A DNA stretch of 64,000 bases from Liolophura sinensis (GCF_032854445.1 NC_088295.1:63409249-63473248); one strand, 5' to 3'; shown: positions 25,156-35,388, numbered from the stretch's first letter. Numbers and translations are program-made. The notes: a model not told the origin generated them from the sequence alone.

Positions 25156-25308
25156 GAAGGATGTCGTCTTGCAGAGTGTTTGTCTATACTGGGCGGTGCT
25201 GGTGACGTTGCCAGGCTGGTGCGTACCAGTTTTACCATTTCCACCTTTGGATGGTCTTCGTTTCCCTTTCAACTTTGCAGAAAACAATGTTCTTCGATCA
25301 TCGGCCAT
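25156..25308 (-). CDS. Unrecognised candidate first coding exon (phase 0)
   Basis: An ATG in good context (ACAAATGG) opens 51 codons to TTC|GTAAGCAT: MADDRRTLFSAKLKGKRRPS, then KGGNGKTGTHQPGNVTSTAQ, then YRQTLCKTTSF. The N-terminus is strongly basic, followed by Gly/Thr/Asn-rich sequence; it is probably disordered or nucleic-acid- or membrane-associating, but no family is recognised. The upstream flank (25318-25402) is an 85-bp repeat also found at 24548. Unlike its neighbours this donor is phase 0, so it may belong to a different transcript. Confidence 0.42.
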
Positions 25309-25317
25309 TTGTCTTCT

Positions 25318-25402
25318 TTGTTCTGGAAATATATCTATGAATGCTTGGCGCGTTTACGTTGTACAAAACAAGTTTTTCAGTCATATAACGACAAGGAACC
25401 GT
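25318..25402. repeat. 85-bp repeat, copy B
   Basis: The partner of 24548-24632. It begins 10 bp upstream (minus strand) of the candidate start codon at 25308, hence within its presumed 5' UTR or promoter. Confidence 0.8.
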
Positions 25403-25534
25403 GGATAACGCTGGCACGTGCCTTTCAAGCGCCACAACACACGAAAAAGTGGTTTAATTCCAGCAGGGAGGTCCTTCTGAGGCTTGCTAGAGTTTGCTGA
25501 TTTACTCCATCTTGGTGCTTCCGAACACATATAC

Positions 25535-25602
25535 AACTGACCGATGTTGTCTAAGTGAAACTCCTTGAGTACTGCGTTAAATCCCAGTCAAATAAATAAA
25601 TG
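25535..25602 (+). repeat. SINE family 1 tail fragment
   Basis: CTTGAGTACTGCGTTAAATC followed by CCAGTCAAATAAATAAATGG matches the 3' end of the complete family-1 element. The rest is not recognisable. Confidence 0.55.
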
Positions 25603-27173
25603 GAATGAAGTAAAGTGTCTGATTCTGGAAGAATTGAATTAGGTGATTTCTTCCTTGCAGATCAAACAAAGTTTTCTTGTCATCCATCAAATATCAAAAC
25701 TTTCTTGCCACTGCCACTACACTCTGTCCATTGGGTTAATGATTCTGTAAAAATGCACCTAAGATCATAGATCATGAAACGACAGAGCTTGCCTCAAAAA
25801 GTCAAAACTGTCCCAAGCTCACCACGATATAAACTAGGTTTTGTTTTTTGCCCAAGACCCACCTGTCTCGCCCTATTTCAGGTGTGGTCGATACACTGTT
25901 TGGAAAACACTCGTATTTCATTTGTGGTCAATTGACTCTTATGTTGTTGATTCTCAAACAGCCTTGCAACTTTTTTGGAAAAAATGTTCCTTGAATGAAA
26001 TACGAGCAATGAAACTGTCTGTGATATCGACAAGCACGCCTTTATTCTAGGAACCATAAACCAGACACTTTGCTTGGTCAACCAACGTGTTCAGTTCAAA
26101 GACACACTTGGCTATATAAATTTTGTTTTACCTGACTTTAACTGGCTTTCTGTCTCCGCTGTTCAGTTGATCGAAATAAGGTTCCCACTGTAAAATATAT
26201 CAAATGTGATACAAATAAAGTGTGTTTTATTGTTTTTCTGTTTTATTGTATTTTTATGCTTGTTTTTTGTTATTTTTGTTGTTGTGTTTGTTGATTTTTG
26301 CCTTTGTATACCTTCTCAGGAATGACGATAACTGACAGGTTTTGGATGATGCATATGTTTGGTCAGCTTGTGAGTAAACACTATACGAAAATTTGCTCAG
26401 ATTTTGAAAAATAATTCCATGAATCTCTCGGGATGTTTACTTACTTGTGATTGGCGCATATTTTTGTCTGTTAAATTGATTTTCTCCCATCTATGCATTC
26501 ATTTGGTCAAAAAAGGACCTGGTATGGTAAGGCGGGGAATCGGTCCCAGTGCAGAAACTGTGGACCTCGAGTAGCAAAACTGACTATAGAAGTGAGTGAC
26601 AGCTGCTGACACACTCGTAAGGCTACTTCTTTTTCGGTTCTGTTTTACACGTCTTTTCCCTGTTATATAGCAAGCAAACGGCTTATAAAGCTGCAAAAAT
26701 GCACCGAAGCGATATAGAGGTTATAAAATCGAAAATTGTAGCCGGTTCCAGTCACACTGAAATATCTTTTCTTTTGGCATTAGACACTGTACAGTCACTG
26801 ACAATCACTGCTCTACAAAGGTAACTTTCTAAAAAATTGTTGAGGACGCAGTTTTGTACCAACCATTTAATAAATATATAACAAATAACTTTCTGCCTTA
26901 TGTATGATGTCGCTATGGTAGCCAAATGTTACGTAATACCATAGCTTATCCAACACTCATTTAATGCAAGACGGCTTTTTTCTTTGCTCCCACAAAAGTA
27001 GAAAAGTGTCATAGAGATTAGAACTCTTCCCCGATATACAATGTTTTCTCCACAGCGACTTCGTTAGTCCACTGTACTGTGGATGATGCCTGGTATACCA
27101 AGGGAGAAATGAGGATTTTAAACTTGCTAAAGTATGACAAAAGTCATCACATTATAAAGTTTATGTTTTACAC
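25603..27173. other. Non-coding stretch
   Basis: No convincing exon. A T-rich tract lies at 26220-26305. A minus-strand donor CACAA|GTAAGT near 26442 follows only a 15-codon frame and was not called. Nothing else recognised. Confidence 0.45.
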
Positions 27174-27304
27174 GTTTTTAATTAACAGTATGAAGACAAA
27201 CGTTAACTAAAACGAAACTTTGACAGCACGTAGAAATACTCATGAAAGTTTCAGTAAAGATAGTTTTCTGGTTAACGTTGATCTTCATACTGTAAATTAA
27301 AAAC
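27174..27304. repeat. 131-bp foldback element (near-perfect inverted repeat)
   Basis: The left arm GTTTTTAATTAACAGTATGA, then AGACAAACGTTAAC, pairs with the right arm, whose reverse complement reads GTTTTTAATTTACAGTATGA, then AGATCAACGTTAACC. The first 37 or so bases of each arm match with about three mismatches. Looser complementarity (GAAACTTT) continues inward to a short loop. It could be a short non-autonomous foldback transposon (MITE-like) or a hairpin-forming transcript. Flanking target duplications are not clear. Confidence 0.8.
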
Positions 27305-27604
27305 ACAATGCCTCGTTTTCACGAAAAGTTGGTGTTTTTAATCGAGAGTGCATTTTTGGAGGGCTATCACTACGTAACCATCACTTTTATGGCATTATAA
27401 CTTGCATGAGTGCTTCGACCAAGTTGTATACATCTGATTCCGAAATTTACAGAATTGTGCTGGGATATTGAAAAGTTGGGGCAAAGATATATGTACCGTT
27501 CTGAGAAATATTCGACACTGTAAATAAACTATATGCATGAAACGCTGCATGGTTTTCAAAAGCAGTATTTGGAGCGGGGCATTGATTTATTTGATAACAC
27601 CATA

Positions 27605-27880
27605 CTCCGCACGTTTTCACTCATATGATGGCGGTCAGTGTTATGAGTAGTGGAAACCGGAGTGCCCGGGATGAATCATCGACATTTGGCAAGTTACTGA
27701 CGAGCTTGTTGATGGAAGACAAAGGTCTGTAACTAACGTTGCGCAAACGGCCATAATAACAATGTGAACCCCAAGGTCTGACAAACAGTGAAAGCGGGGT
27801 AATCTACATGTACACACTCCATGTCCAAGGCCGGATTTGAACACGTAACTCGTGTGTTCTAATTACTAAAGGACAACTGT
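27605..27880 (-). repeat. Old SINE-like element (family 3), minus strand
   Basis: Read on the minus strand it has a B-box-like GTTCAAATCC (RC of GGATTTGAAC, about 27833), then the body, then CCGGGCACTCCGGTTTCCAC (about 27648-27667). TGGTGGAGAAAACCTGAGTG at 52101 belongs to the same module. Divergent; the limits are approximate. Confidence 0.5.
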
Positions 27881-28303
27881 CTACGGTAACATGAAAAGAT
27901 CGACATGAATGGTGAAATTACAAAATTGGGTGTGTCAGAAGCGCGCAGGTCTGATTCTTCGTATTTAACTCTTTAGACAGGATGGTACAATCTAGAATCA
28001 TTATCCGTTATATGCAGCTATTTTGTACTCACGAACGCAATGCACATTGTCGATCACCAGTCATGCTCAATATCGTTTATCGACTATCACACAGCACACG
28101 CTGAGAGGCCTCAGTACAATCTTTTCTCCGGTTTCGTATGACAACACCAACGTTCGTAATCATGTAATCATCATGACTGACGCCCCTGAATACTGAATAG
28201 TTCATAACGTACGAGGGTCCACCTTGTTTTGTGTCTGGCAGCAAAATGGAGACTTGGGTACGTGCGGGATATATATGTTACAAGCCTCCTGACTGGCCCT
28301 TAC

Positions 28304-28421
28304 CTCCAATGACATGACTGGCAATTTCGTTAGCCTTGATTCCCACACAAAGCCTTGGTTCAAAATACAAATCTTTCACATAAATGGATTTTATGTCAGT
28401 TGACTTTACATGGAGATCCAT
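28304..28421 (-). CDS. Unrecognised candidate exon, 39 codons
   Basis: An ATG at 28419-28421 (the frame is open about 13 codons further upstream) leads through MDLHVKSTDIKSIYVKDLYF, then EPRLCVGIKANEIASHVIG, to a strong donor GGAG|GTAAGG in phase 1. The sequence reads like folded protein, with alternating hydrophobic and polar residues and single Cys, Pro and Arg. There is no good acceptor just upstream, so it would have to be a first exon. Family unknown. Confidence 0.33.
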
Positions 28422-28599
28422 TTGCCAAGCAGCACTGCTGCTTTTGCTGCTTCCCTCGCATCATCAGTTTTTAAGTTAATTTTATTATGTGCTAAAACGC
28501 TGTCTTCGAGGTTTCATTGATCCCTGTTAAAGCATTTTTGTACATTTTACTTTTCCATTTATGTTTCATATGTTTCTATTCAAAAAAACGCGAAAAGTT

Positions 28600-28610
28600 A
28601 TTGGATTCGT
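28600..28610 (+). repeat. Target-site duplication, left (11 bp)
   Basis: ATTGGATTCGT at 28600-28610 is repeated exactly at 28857-28867, flanking the SINE on both sides. Confidence 0.95.
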
Positions 28611-28856
28611 GGGGTATCCGTGGCTCAGTTGGGTAGCGTGCTTGCGCAACGTAATGACCCAGGAAGCTCTCACCAATGCAGTCGCTGTGAGTTCAAGCCC
28701 AGCTCATGCTGGCTTCCTCTCTGGTCGTAAGTGGGAAGGTCTGGCCTCAACCTGCGGATGGTCGTGGGTTTCCTCCAACCATAAAGCTGGCCGCCGTCGT
28801 ACAAGTGAAATATTCTTGAGTACGGCGTAAAACACCAATCAAAAAAATAAATAAAT
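28611..28856 (+). mobile_element. Full-length tRNA-derived SINE (family 1)
   Basis: The tRNA-like head has an A box TGGCTCAGTTGG (28621-28632) and a B box GAGTTCAAGCC (28689-28699), so RNA polymerase III could transcribe it. The body has GCGGATGGTCGTGGGTTTCC, a conserved core seen in all family-1 copies here. The tail is TTGAGTACGGCGTAAAACAC followed by A/T repeats. Perfect 11-bp target duplications flank it (28600-28610, 28857-28867), which shows LINE-dependent insertion and a fairly recent date. It encodes no protein. Confidence 0.95.
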
Positions 28857-28867
28857 ATTGGATTCGT
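28857..28867 (+). repeat. Target-site duplication, right (11 bp)
   Basis: ATTGGATTCGT, identical to 28600-28610. Confidence 0.95.
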
Positions 28868-29034
28868 ATTTCTTGCAGTGCATTATATAAATCCTGCAGG
28901 TTCAAACCTGGCCTTTGACAGGGTATTTGGAGATTTCCTCAGCTCTCACTGTTTGAAAAGCCTTGGTGACAATTAACGGCCGACGAAGCTTAGCGCAGCG
29001 TAACGTTCATCAAAGACCACTTCCAATAATCTGT

Positions 29035-29184
29035 ATAGGTTACAGGTGAGAAAGTTCGTAGGTAGCTTGCCAAATGCTGGTGGTTTTTCCGTTTTTGTTC
29101 CACCCGTACATCTGACCGCCATCGTATAAGAGTAAATTCCTTGAATGTGGCCTTAAACAACGATCAGATCAATAAATAAATATA
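29035..29184 (+). repeat. SINE-like element (family 3), plus strand
   Basis: GTAGCTTGCCAAATGCTGGT, then CTGACCGCCATCGTATAAG, then a tail CCTTAAACAACGATCAGATC followed by AATAAATAAATA. The tail resembles the family-1 tail. A possible head with B-box-like GGTTCAAACC lies at 28900. No target duplication was found. Confidence 0.55.
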
Positions 29185-30741
29185 CCCGCGTTTGTGTACA
29201 TACGGCAAACATATTTTATGATGATGCATGGTAAAATATTGGATGTTAAATATTTCAGTGACAGAACGTGGAAGTGGACTATGTTGTGAACTATTTACGC
29301 ATGACCCTTTGTAATAAGTATATACATATGAAGTCAGAGACTGAGCTGCATGTAAATGGCAGCGGGTATTTATCCTGATTTATAAAACACGTTAGGCCAT
29401 AAGATGTCGTCATGGTATATAAGGAAAAGCAACTGAAGACAGAAAGAGAGCAAGAATCTGCATAACGTTAGCATTATGGCCGTGCATACTTAGAGGTTGT
29501 CTTGGTAGTAGATAGGCCCATGACTAATAGACATCACATATCCGAATTAATGAAAGTCCAGAATCTGGTTCTATAAGGCGATTTACTTATTGTTATTATT
29601 ATTTTAAAAACCCATTCAGTGCATAGTACAGAGCTAAGGAGCCCAAACTGTCAAATTTCGAAAGTCCATGCTGAGTTTATGGAATCGGCCTCAGATGCTA
29701 TCACTTTTACGCCAGGGGAATTTTCAGGTATCTCACTAGCTGTCAAGATGGGGAATGGCTGGCCACGAAGAATACTCTGTCTGATTTCCTCCACCCAGCA
29801 CTGACAACGCTATAAATAGGGGACATATTCTTTTAAATTCGTATCTTTGGCTTTTAAAGCAGTTTTCTTGCAACTGAAAAGATACACACATAACGAGATA
29901 AGCAGGAAATATATGTACCAAAGTTGTTCCATTGTGATAAATAATCCAAAAGCTACACACCAAACAAACAACTCTCAGCCAACTACTGCTTTGCGTGCTA
30001 TCTGTTTGTTACCACGCCACGTCAAATTTCGTTTTTCAGGGTTGGACACGTTCTACCAATATTACTCAGTTTTGCCGAATAATTTCAGCTGTTCTGAAGT
30101 GAATAATATGTGACGTTACACGATAACCATATGACCGATTTACTGAGTTAAACAGAGCTCCACCAACAACTATACTTTTGAAGCTATCTCGTCCATTGGC
30201 CTACCAAGGCAAACGCGCTACTCTCTTTCCTCTTCAATGTATTATGTTCCACCCAAGCAATAAACATGGACGAATGTTCACCTGGAGTGTTTTACACACA
30301 TGATTTATTCATTTTCCGATAATTCCTGATGGTCGTTGAAGGAAACCGACGAATATTTGCAATCCCACCGAGTCAAGTGGCTCGAATCCTTAACACGCAG
30401 TCTCTAAATGTTGTTAAGGTAGAGATACAATGTTCTGTTCCCAGTACTACTAATCTATGCTTCGTCTAGCTCCCTCAAGCCTTTAGGAATAATGATATTT
30501 TGGTGCCGAGTGGAAATACCAGCTAGTCAGTTCTGCTCGCCAATTGAGCCGCTCGTCCAAACAGCACGTATTGATCACAAGGCAAGGGTTGAATTCTTCG
30601 CGCCACCAGCTAGTCCAGTGTTGTGTTGCTCTGGAACAGGTTGCCTGCCTTTGCTGACGTGAAGGGCTGATGGGTGACAGGATCCCAAACAATATTTGCC
30701 ACTGGCTGTGTAGGAGGTCCGCCCGGCGACAAATTTCCGAA
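29185..30741. other. Non-coding stretch
   Basis: AT-rich, no exon called. A plus-strand frame ending at TTTTCAG|GTATCT (29727) has no supported start or acceptor. Confidence 0.4.
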
Positions 30742-30954
30742 CTATAATGCACAAGGCTCACAGCTGCGATGTCTTGTCTGAGACCGTTCCTTGTAGTCGG
30801 TGTCCTTTCTGCATAAAGCAGCCAAATAGCCTTGACGCGCGACTTCAGCTTCCTGTGCACCAAGTGTAAGCCCTAGACAGGCAGGTTTTGACGTTGCCAG
30901 TACAAGCAACAGCTCCCAGGCACTGTCACCCTTGGCTGTTTTACCCTGAGTTGG
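30742..30954 (-). CDS. Unrecognised candidate exon, internal or terminal
   Basis: It follows a strong acceptor with a long pyrimidine tract (CTTCTCTCTTCTTGCAG). It reads PTQGKTAKGDSAWELLLVLA, then TSKPACLGLTLGAQEAEVAR, then QGYLAALCRKDTDYKERSQ, then TRHRSCEPCAL and stop. The AWELLLVLA and Leu/Gly/Ala-rich centre looks like a buried structural segment. It may be a terminal exon, or may exit earlier at CAGCT|GTGAGC (30760). The acceptor would take phase 0. No family recognised. The longer overlapping frame 30483-30863 on the same strand is out of frame and is treated as a shadow. Confidence 0.4.
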   Translation of the reverse strand, partial: PTQGKTAKGDSAWELLLVLATSKPACLGLTLGAQEAEVARQGYLAALCRKDTDYKERSQTRHRSCEPCAL

Positions 30955-30964
30955 CTGCAAGAAG

Positions 30965-32937
30965 AGAGAAGACTCGATAATAGCTGGAACAGTCTACACT
31001 AATGATGATCAATCCTAAAACAAGCTTCTAACGGGGCGCTCATTGAGCTAATCAGATCCTGTTAGCTACTAAGGTAAGGATCTTGTTATACTGTGATCTT
31101 TTCACCCGGACACAGAAACTGCTGTCCAAATTGGGATCATTTTTTTATTTGTGTGTGTGTGTGTGTGTTTTTTTTTTCCACAACAGCGCGCAATGATAGA
31201 TTGTCAGCATCAAACAGAATCAGATACATACACGACGGAAGTGAAATTGCTGAAATATATTCGACTTACATCATATCATATTTACGCAAAAAAAGAATCT
31301 CATGGAAAATTTTGCGGATTGCATTTCCAGGAACTGAATTTTAATTAAACTGCAGTTGTCCTGCAGCATAACAAAGATTAGTCATTAGTACCAGCTGCAC
31401 CTGTGCATGGCCATGTGGGTGGATATCACCAGTCCAAACATAGGCGCTGTATAGCCGTATTTGATTAGCGCTGTATAGCCGTATTTGATTACCTTGCGAA
31501 TCTCATGTCCCTCTGTCGATATCTGTTTACGGCGGACAGCTTTGATGAATACATTTCTGCAACTGAAACCTGATTATGAAGATTCCTGGCAAATGAGCTA
31601 TACTTGTATAAATTCAAAATGCCTCTACATGTAGATTTGCTTATGCACCACGAGCACGAGACGTGTGTTTAATTATTAATGTAAGGGGACGTCACTGATA
31701 TTTTTTGCCCGCTACTGTGCATGCATGGCTGCTAAATTATCTTAATGGTAATTAAAGGAAGCACTTTGGAGATATGATGTCATCATCCACTATTACTTGC
31801 TATTTCAACGTGTGTATTGTAGACACATCTATGTCATTAGTGGTAGTTTCCATAACGTTTTGTGTTCAGTTAATCATATACGCTGTTTAGGGACAAAAAC
31901 AAGTTTATTGCTTTCATGTCTATTCCTTCAGATATACAGTCTCTATAGTCTCTTATGTTCCTTATTGTTACCATTATATCATGTGAATGAGTGATTACGT
32001 GAAAATACACGATACAACCAGTAGCTGACAAATCTATATCCTGTATATTAGCAGCTTTATATGATCAGCGGTGTTACTATACAATATTCGTTGACTGGTG
32101 AGCTTCTGAAGAGAAAAAAAAACAATCCACATGGCATATCCAGCAGTTGGCAAATGTATATACGTTATACTCTGTCAGCATTCGACAATGCGGAGTCACA
32201 TGTTGACGCTACAATATATATAGGTTTATATGAATTCTCTTAGCATAAAAACACCCCATCGGCTCCCTGCCAAATTTACCGTGTGCTGCCGCAGTCATTT
32301 GTGTTTGCAGCCAAACTTGGCGTGTTGGGAATACATGTATGCGAATGTAGATCGTGCAGCGAGTCGGTCACAAGGGGATCGACGATGGTATCCATCAGGC
32401 TGGCTGATGTATCGTTACGTTAGACGCCAAAATCCCAGGTGACTTCTAATGGAAGAGACGAACACCGGACGTCATTCCGATGGGTCGAGACGAGAAGTAT
32501 TGCTCTATGATCAATATTTGAAAGCTGTGTGCGAACGGTAGGATGTCAACGACTGAACTCGATTTTCTATTGATTTAAGCTCTCCTCTACCCCTCACCCC
32601 CAGCATAATACCGTGTATGGCCAATTGTTTCCGTTTATTAGCCCTATCGACGGCGCAATGGCGTCTTTATATCGTGATCAATTATACTCCACTTGGCCGT
32701 CCGAGGAATTAAGACGAAACTAGTTCCTCTGGGAGACGACAGGTGAAACCACAGTGCCTTGTCTTACACTTTTAATGACATGGTGTCCACGAACACCGGA
32801 TCTATTCCTAACGCCTGCGTAGCGGAAAAAGATTTCAACCCAGTTTACATCCGTGGAAGAGAAACTATTGCCCTAGTAAATCCTGATAGAAATTTCAAAA
32901 ACATTGACGACGGCGCTTGATTCTCTAGGGTCCGTAA
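30965..32937. other. Non-coding stretch with short repeats
   Basis: It holds a (GT)n-T tract (31151-31179) and an exact 24-bp tandem duplication (31444-31491). A plus-strand frame at 32310-32440, between GTTTGCAG and CCCAG|GTGACT, looks marginally exon-like but is not called. Confidence 0.45.
31444..31491. repeat. Perfect 24-bp tandem duplication
   Basis: Two identical copies starting GCGCTGTATAGCCGTATTTG, at 31444-31467 and 31468-31491. Confidence 0.92.
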
Positions 32938-33164
32938 ATGGGGAGAAAGGAACCCCAGCGAGATTCCATATGTACAACGTCAGGCCCCCCTAGTGTGTCT
33001 GCGATTTATGTTCTAGTTGCAGTAATATTATTTTGGACATGTTCAGTTCAACCTTGTTGCCTGCCATTGGAACATCACACCAAAGACCCACAAAGACAAT
33101 CCTCCACTCATTCACAGAATCCATTGACTGAAAAAGGCACAAGTTCTGTTTGGCCTAATCCCTT
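32938..33164 (+). CDS. Candidate first exon of a secreted or signal-anchored protein
   Basis: An ATG opens 75 codons plus two bases to CCCTT|GTGAGT (phase 2). The first 20 residues are charged and polar (MGRKEPQRDSICTTSGPP). They are followed by a hydrophobic stretch of about 17 residues (YVLVAVILFWTCSV), then a Cys pair and a Ser/Thr/Gln/Pro-rich tail ending WPNPL. That order suits a long signal peptide or a type II signal anchor followed by a propeptide or stalk. The stop directly after the donor (TTGTGA) means an unspliced product would be 76 residues. No mature domain is visible and I do not recognise the family. No partner exon was found in the window. Confidence 0.4.
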
Positions 33165-34500
33165 GTGAGTCACAAGCTAGGAAGGACCAGAACTGCTTAT
33201 TTTAAGTTTGTCACGACTAGACATAGAACCCGATTGTCTCGCTTATGTAGGTAATATAAAAGCTATGGATCAATCTTGGTCTTTGATGTATATGTTAATG
33301 TTTATGAATTGATATGATTAGTTTCCTGTGACTGTAAACTTCACGAAATGCGCACAATTACAGAAGATCGTTACAGTTCACAAATCCATTTTGGATTGTG
33401 TCGTCAGGTGAAGGATGTTGTACATGTGTATATTGCTGTTAGTCCCGCTATGAATCTTACCTTTGACTCAAAAACTTCTTCTTGTGCTAAATTTATTGCT
33501 TAGTCATGTGGACGATAGTTTATGGCTTACAAACCATCTTCTTCTGTGCCACCATTCAACGTTTTTTCCAAACTAATCACTGACCGACATAATTGATCTA
33601 CTGTATAAAATGCGTGGTTGGACATTGGTTATCACAAATCAGCTTAACCACAGAAACTGTAAGAGAAGGGACCATTTTAACAAAATCATTATCACACGGA
33701 GATTTTAGACAAGAAAGTGCAAATTTTCACAAGAAATGACCTCCTGGAACGCAAGTGTGTAGTTTATTATGTACTATTCATTTTTTCTTAAAATGAATTT
33801 TATTATTATTTTAAAATTTATTATTATTTTAAAATGAATTAGATCCGTCGTATCCAGGCAGTCGTTTGATATCCCTCACGTATAGTTAATAAGATGCTTT
33901 TGAGCTGTGAGGATACGACGTCCTGATCAAAATGGAGTAAAACATCATTTTGTGCCCTCAGTTCCTTGCTTGACATCAATGAATTAAACCATAGCTGTGG
34001 ATATATAGTAGTTAATATTATCCATAATTGATGAATTTTATTACATTAAATATCTATTTTAAAGGATTTCCAAGTTAGGTCAGATAACTTAAGTCATGCA
34101 CTCGAGATAACTATGACAATCATATATGATCGCCCGGGTTAAACTACAGTGATTTACCCCATTGTGTCGTAAAGCGACGACGTCACGATTGCCTAGAGGG
34201 TTGAAATGTGCCAGCCTATAAATTAAAATTTTCTACTGTTACATTGCCTGAAAAAAACTGTCACGTTTTCGTCTCATTTCGGAATGTTTAACCGATAGTC
34301 TATTACTAAATTTCAAAAAGTTGCATATCTTAACCTCCTCGTGCCGCAGTGAAAGTCAGTAGCTATTACTTAAAGTGAACATAAAGTCTGTCACTATATA
34401 TACATAGAAAAAAGGGATATAGGACACAGTTACCACAGAAAAATATGTAAAATCTTCTATAAAATTTTGAAAGCCGAGAAGATAAAGTTCAGCATTGAGG
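33165..34500. other. Non-coding stretch
   Basis: AT-rich, with an imperfect TTTATTATTATTTTAAAA tandem repeat at 33795-33838 and a CRE-like GACGTCAC near 34181. No exon seen. Confidence 0.45.
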
Positions 34501-34554
34501 ATATGTCAGTGATTTACAATTCACTCCGAGTAGCCATCTTGTAGAAGCCCTTAT

Positions 34555-34700
34555 GAACTTGGCCAATCACTAGTGCTGAAAGCGTCACGTGATTATTGGC
34601 TGTCACATCAAAAACATCTTTCAGCTTTGGGTTGTCAGCGTGGTTTCTTGTAGTGAATAACTGCGGATTGAATTTTGCGGTTAGTTTAAGTGTTAAACTG
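34555..34700 (+). promoter_or_regulatory. Candidate promoter: two opposed CCAAT boxes around an E-box
   Basis: CCAAT at 34563-34567, palindromic TCACGTGA at 34585-34592 and inverted CCAAT (ATTGG) at 34595-34599 lie within 37 bp, about 120 bp before an ATG at 34717. This spacing is typical of NF-Y plus bHLH-ZIP promoters. The link with the downstream frame is inferred. Confidence 0.4.
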
Positions 34701-34716
34701 ATGCATTTTGGCCAGT

Positions 34717-35085
34717 ATGTTTATGAACAGTAAACTGAGAAAGGCTGCCCGTTTCACAATGGGTACATGTTGGCCAGGAGACCGCAGTAACTTCAGTCAG
34801 GGTGAACTGGCAAGAAAACAGTCTAAGGGGAATCATTGCTTGAAGAGAAATACTGTGGCGTTGCATTATTTTCCCCTAGCAAAGTCAGATTTATTACGCA
34901 AATATTATCCTGAAATCTGCATGACAGAGTCTCTTATAAATCAGAAGGTCCTGCTTTTGTCGGTAAATTCCCTGATGTCGATACAGCCAGGCAGGCCTAA
35001 TGCAGGTCGAAGACGAGGACGAACAGGACTGCTAAAACACGACGCTTGTGCCCACGAAGATCGCAAGGACAGAGCGACAGGCTAA
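34717..35085 (+). CDS. Unrecognised 122-codon open frame behind the candidate promoter
   Basis: It starts MFMNSKLRKAARFTMGTCWP and runs to a TAG-type stop after HEDRKDRATG. The middle (ALHYFPLAKSDLLRKYYPEI, then CMTESLINQKVLLL) is plausible protein, and a donor-like TTGTCG|GTAAAT follows it at about 34963. The C-terminal third is an Arg/Gly-rich run that may really be intron. No family is recognised. Support comes mainly from the promoter motifs and frame length; it could be chance. Confidence 0.3.
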   Translation: MFMNSKLRKAARFTMGTCWPGDRSNFSQGELARKQSKGNHCLKRNTVALHYFPLAKSDLLRKYYPEICMTESLINQKVLLLSVNSLMSIQPGRPNAGRRRGRTGLLKHDACAHEDRKDRATG

Positions 35086-35212
35086 AGAAACATCGGCCCT
35101 TTGAAAACCCGACAGAACTGATACTCTTTGCTTGGGTATCTGGCGTTTATATTTGTATTTTGTCATTGGCATATTGTTTAGTACCAACGGTACGGGAGAG
35201 CTCCTGGGTTTG

Positions 35213-35220
35213 TGACGTCA
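35213..35220. promoter_or_regulatory. Perfect CRE palindrome
   Basis: TGACGTCA. The retrotransposon LTRs nearby carry the same 8-mer (35707-35714 and 41786-41793). Confidence 0.5.
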
Positions 35221-35384
35221 CTCTAGATAGCTATAACATGGCAAAATGGCGTCACCAAATGGGTGGCTAGGTACTGACGATTGTTTACTATTTATTTTGT
35301 TGATAAGAGGTGCACAATTTTAAAAATATTTTAAGAACATTTCTGGAATACTCGTTTACTAATTAATTCATTCTTAGTGTCTGA

Positions 35385-35388
35385 CTTT
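35385..35388. repeat. Target-site duplication of the retrotransposon, left (CTTT)
   Basis: CTTT precedes the left LTR and recurs at 42474-42477 after the right LTR, a 4-bp duplication typical of Ty3/Gypsy integration. Confidence 0.85.

Noticed and set aside
24433-25408. Two plus-strand frames sharing a C-terminal stretch SMNAWRVYVVQNKFFSH
   Set aside because: The shared peptide comes from the 85-bp DNA repeat (24548 and 25318). The frames otherwise differ and the second is antisense to a better exon candidate.
27641-27844. 67-codon minus-strand Cys/Ser-rich frame
   Set aside because: It lies within an old SINE-like repeat.
30483-30863. 126-codon minus-strand frame
   Set aside because: It overlaps the better supported exon-like frame (30742-30954) in another phase and has no signals of its own.
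33461-33560. Minus-strand donor AAAG|GTAAGA
   Set aside because: All three frames upstream are closed within a few codons, so no coding exon is supported.
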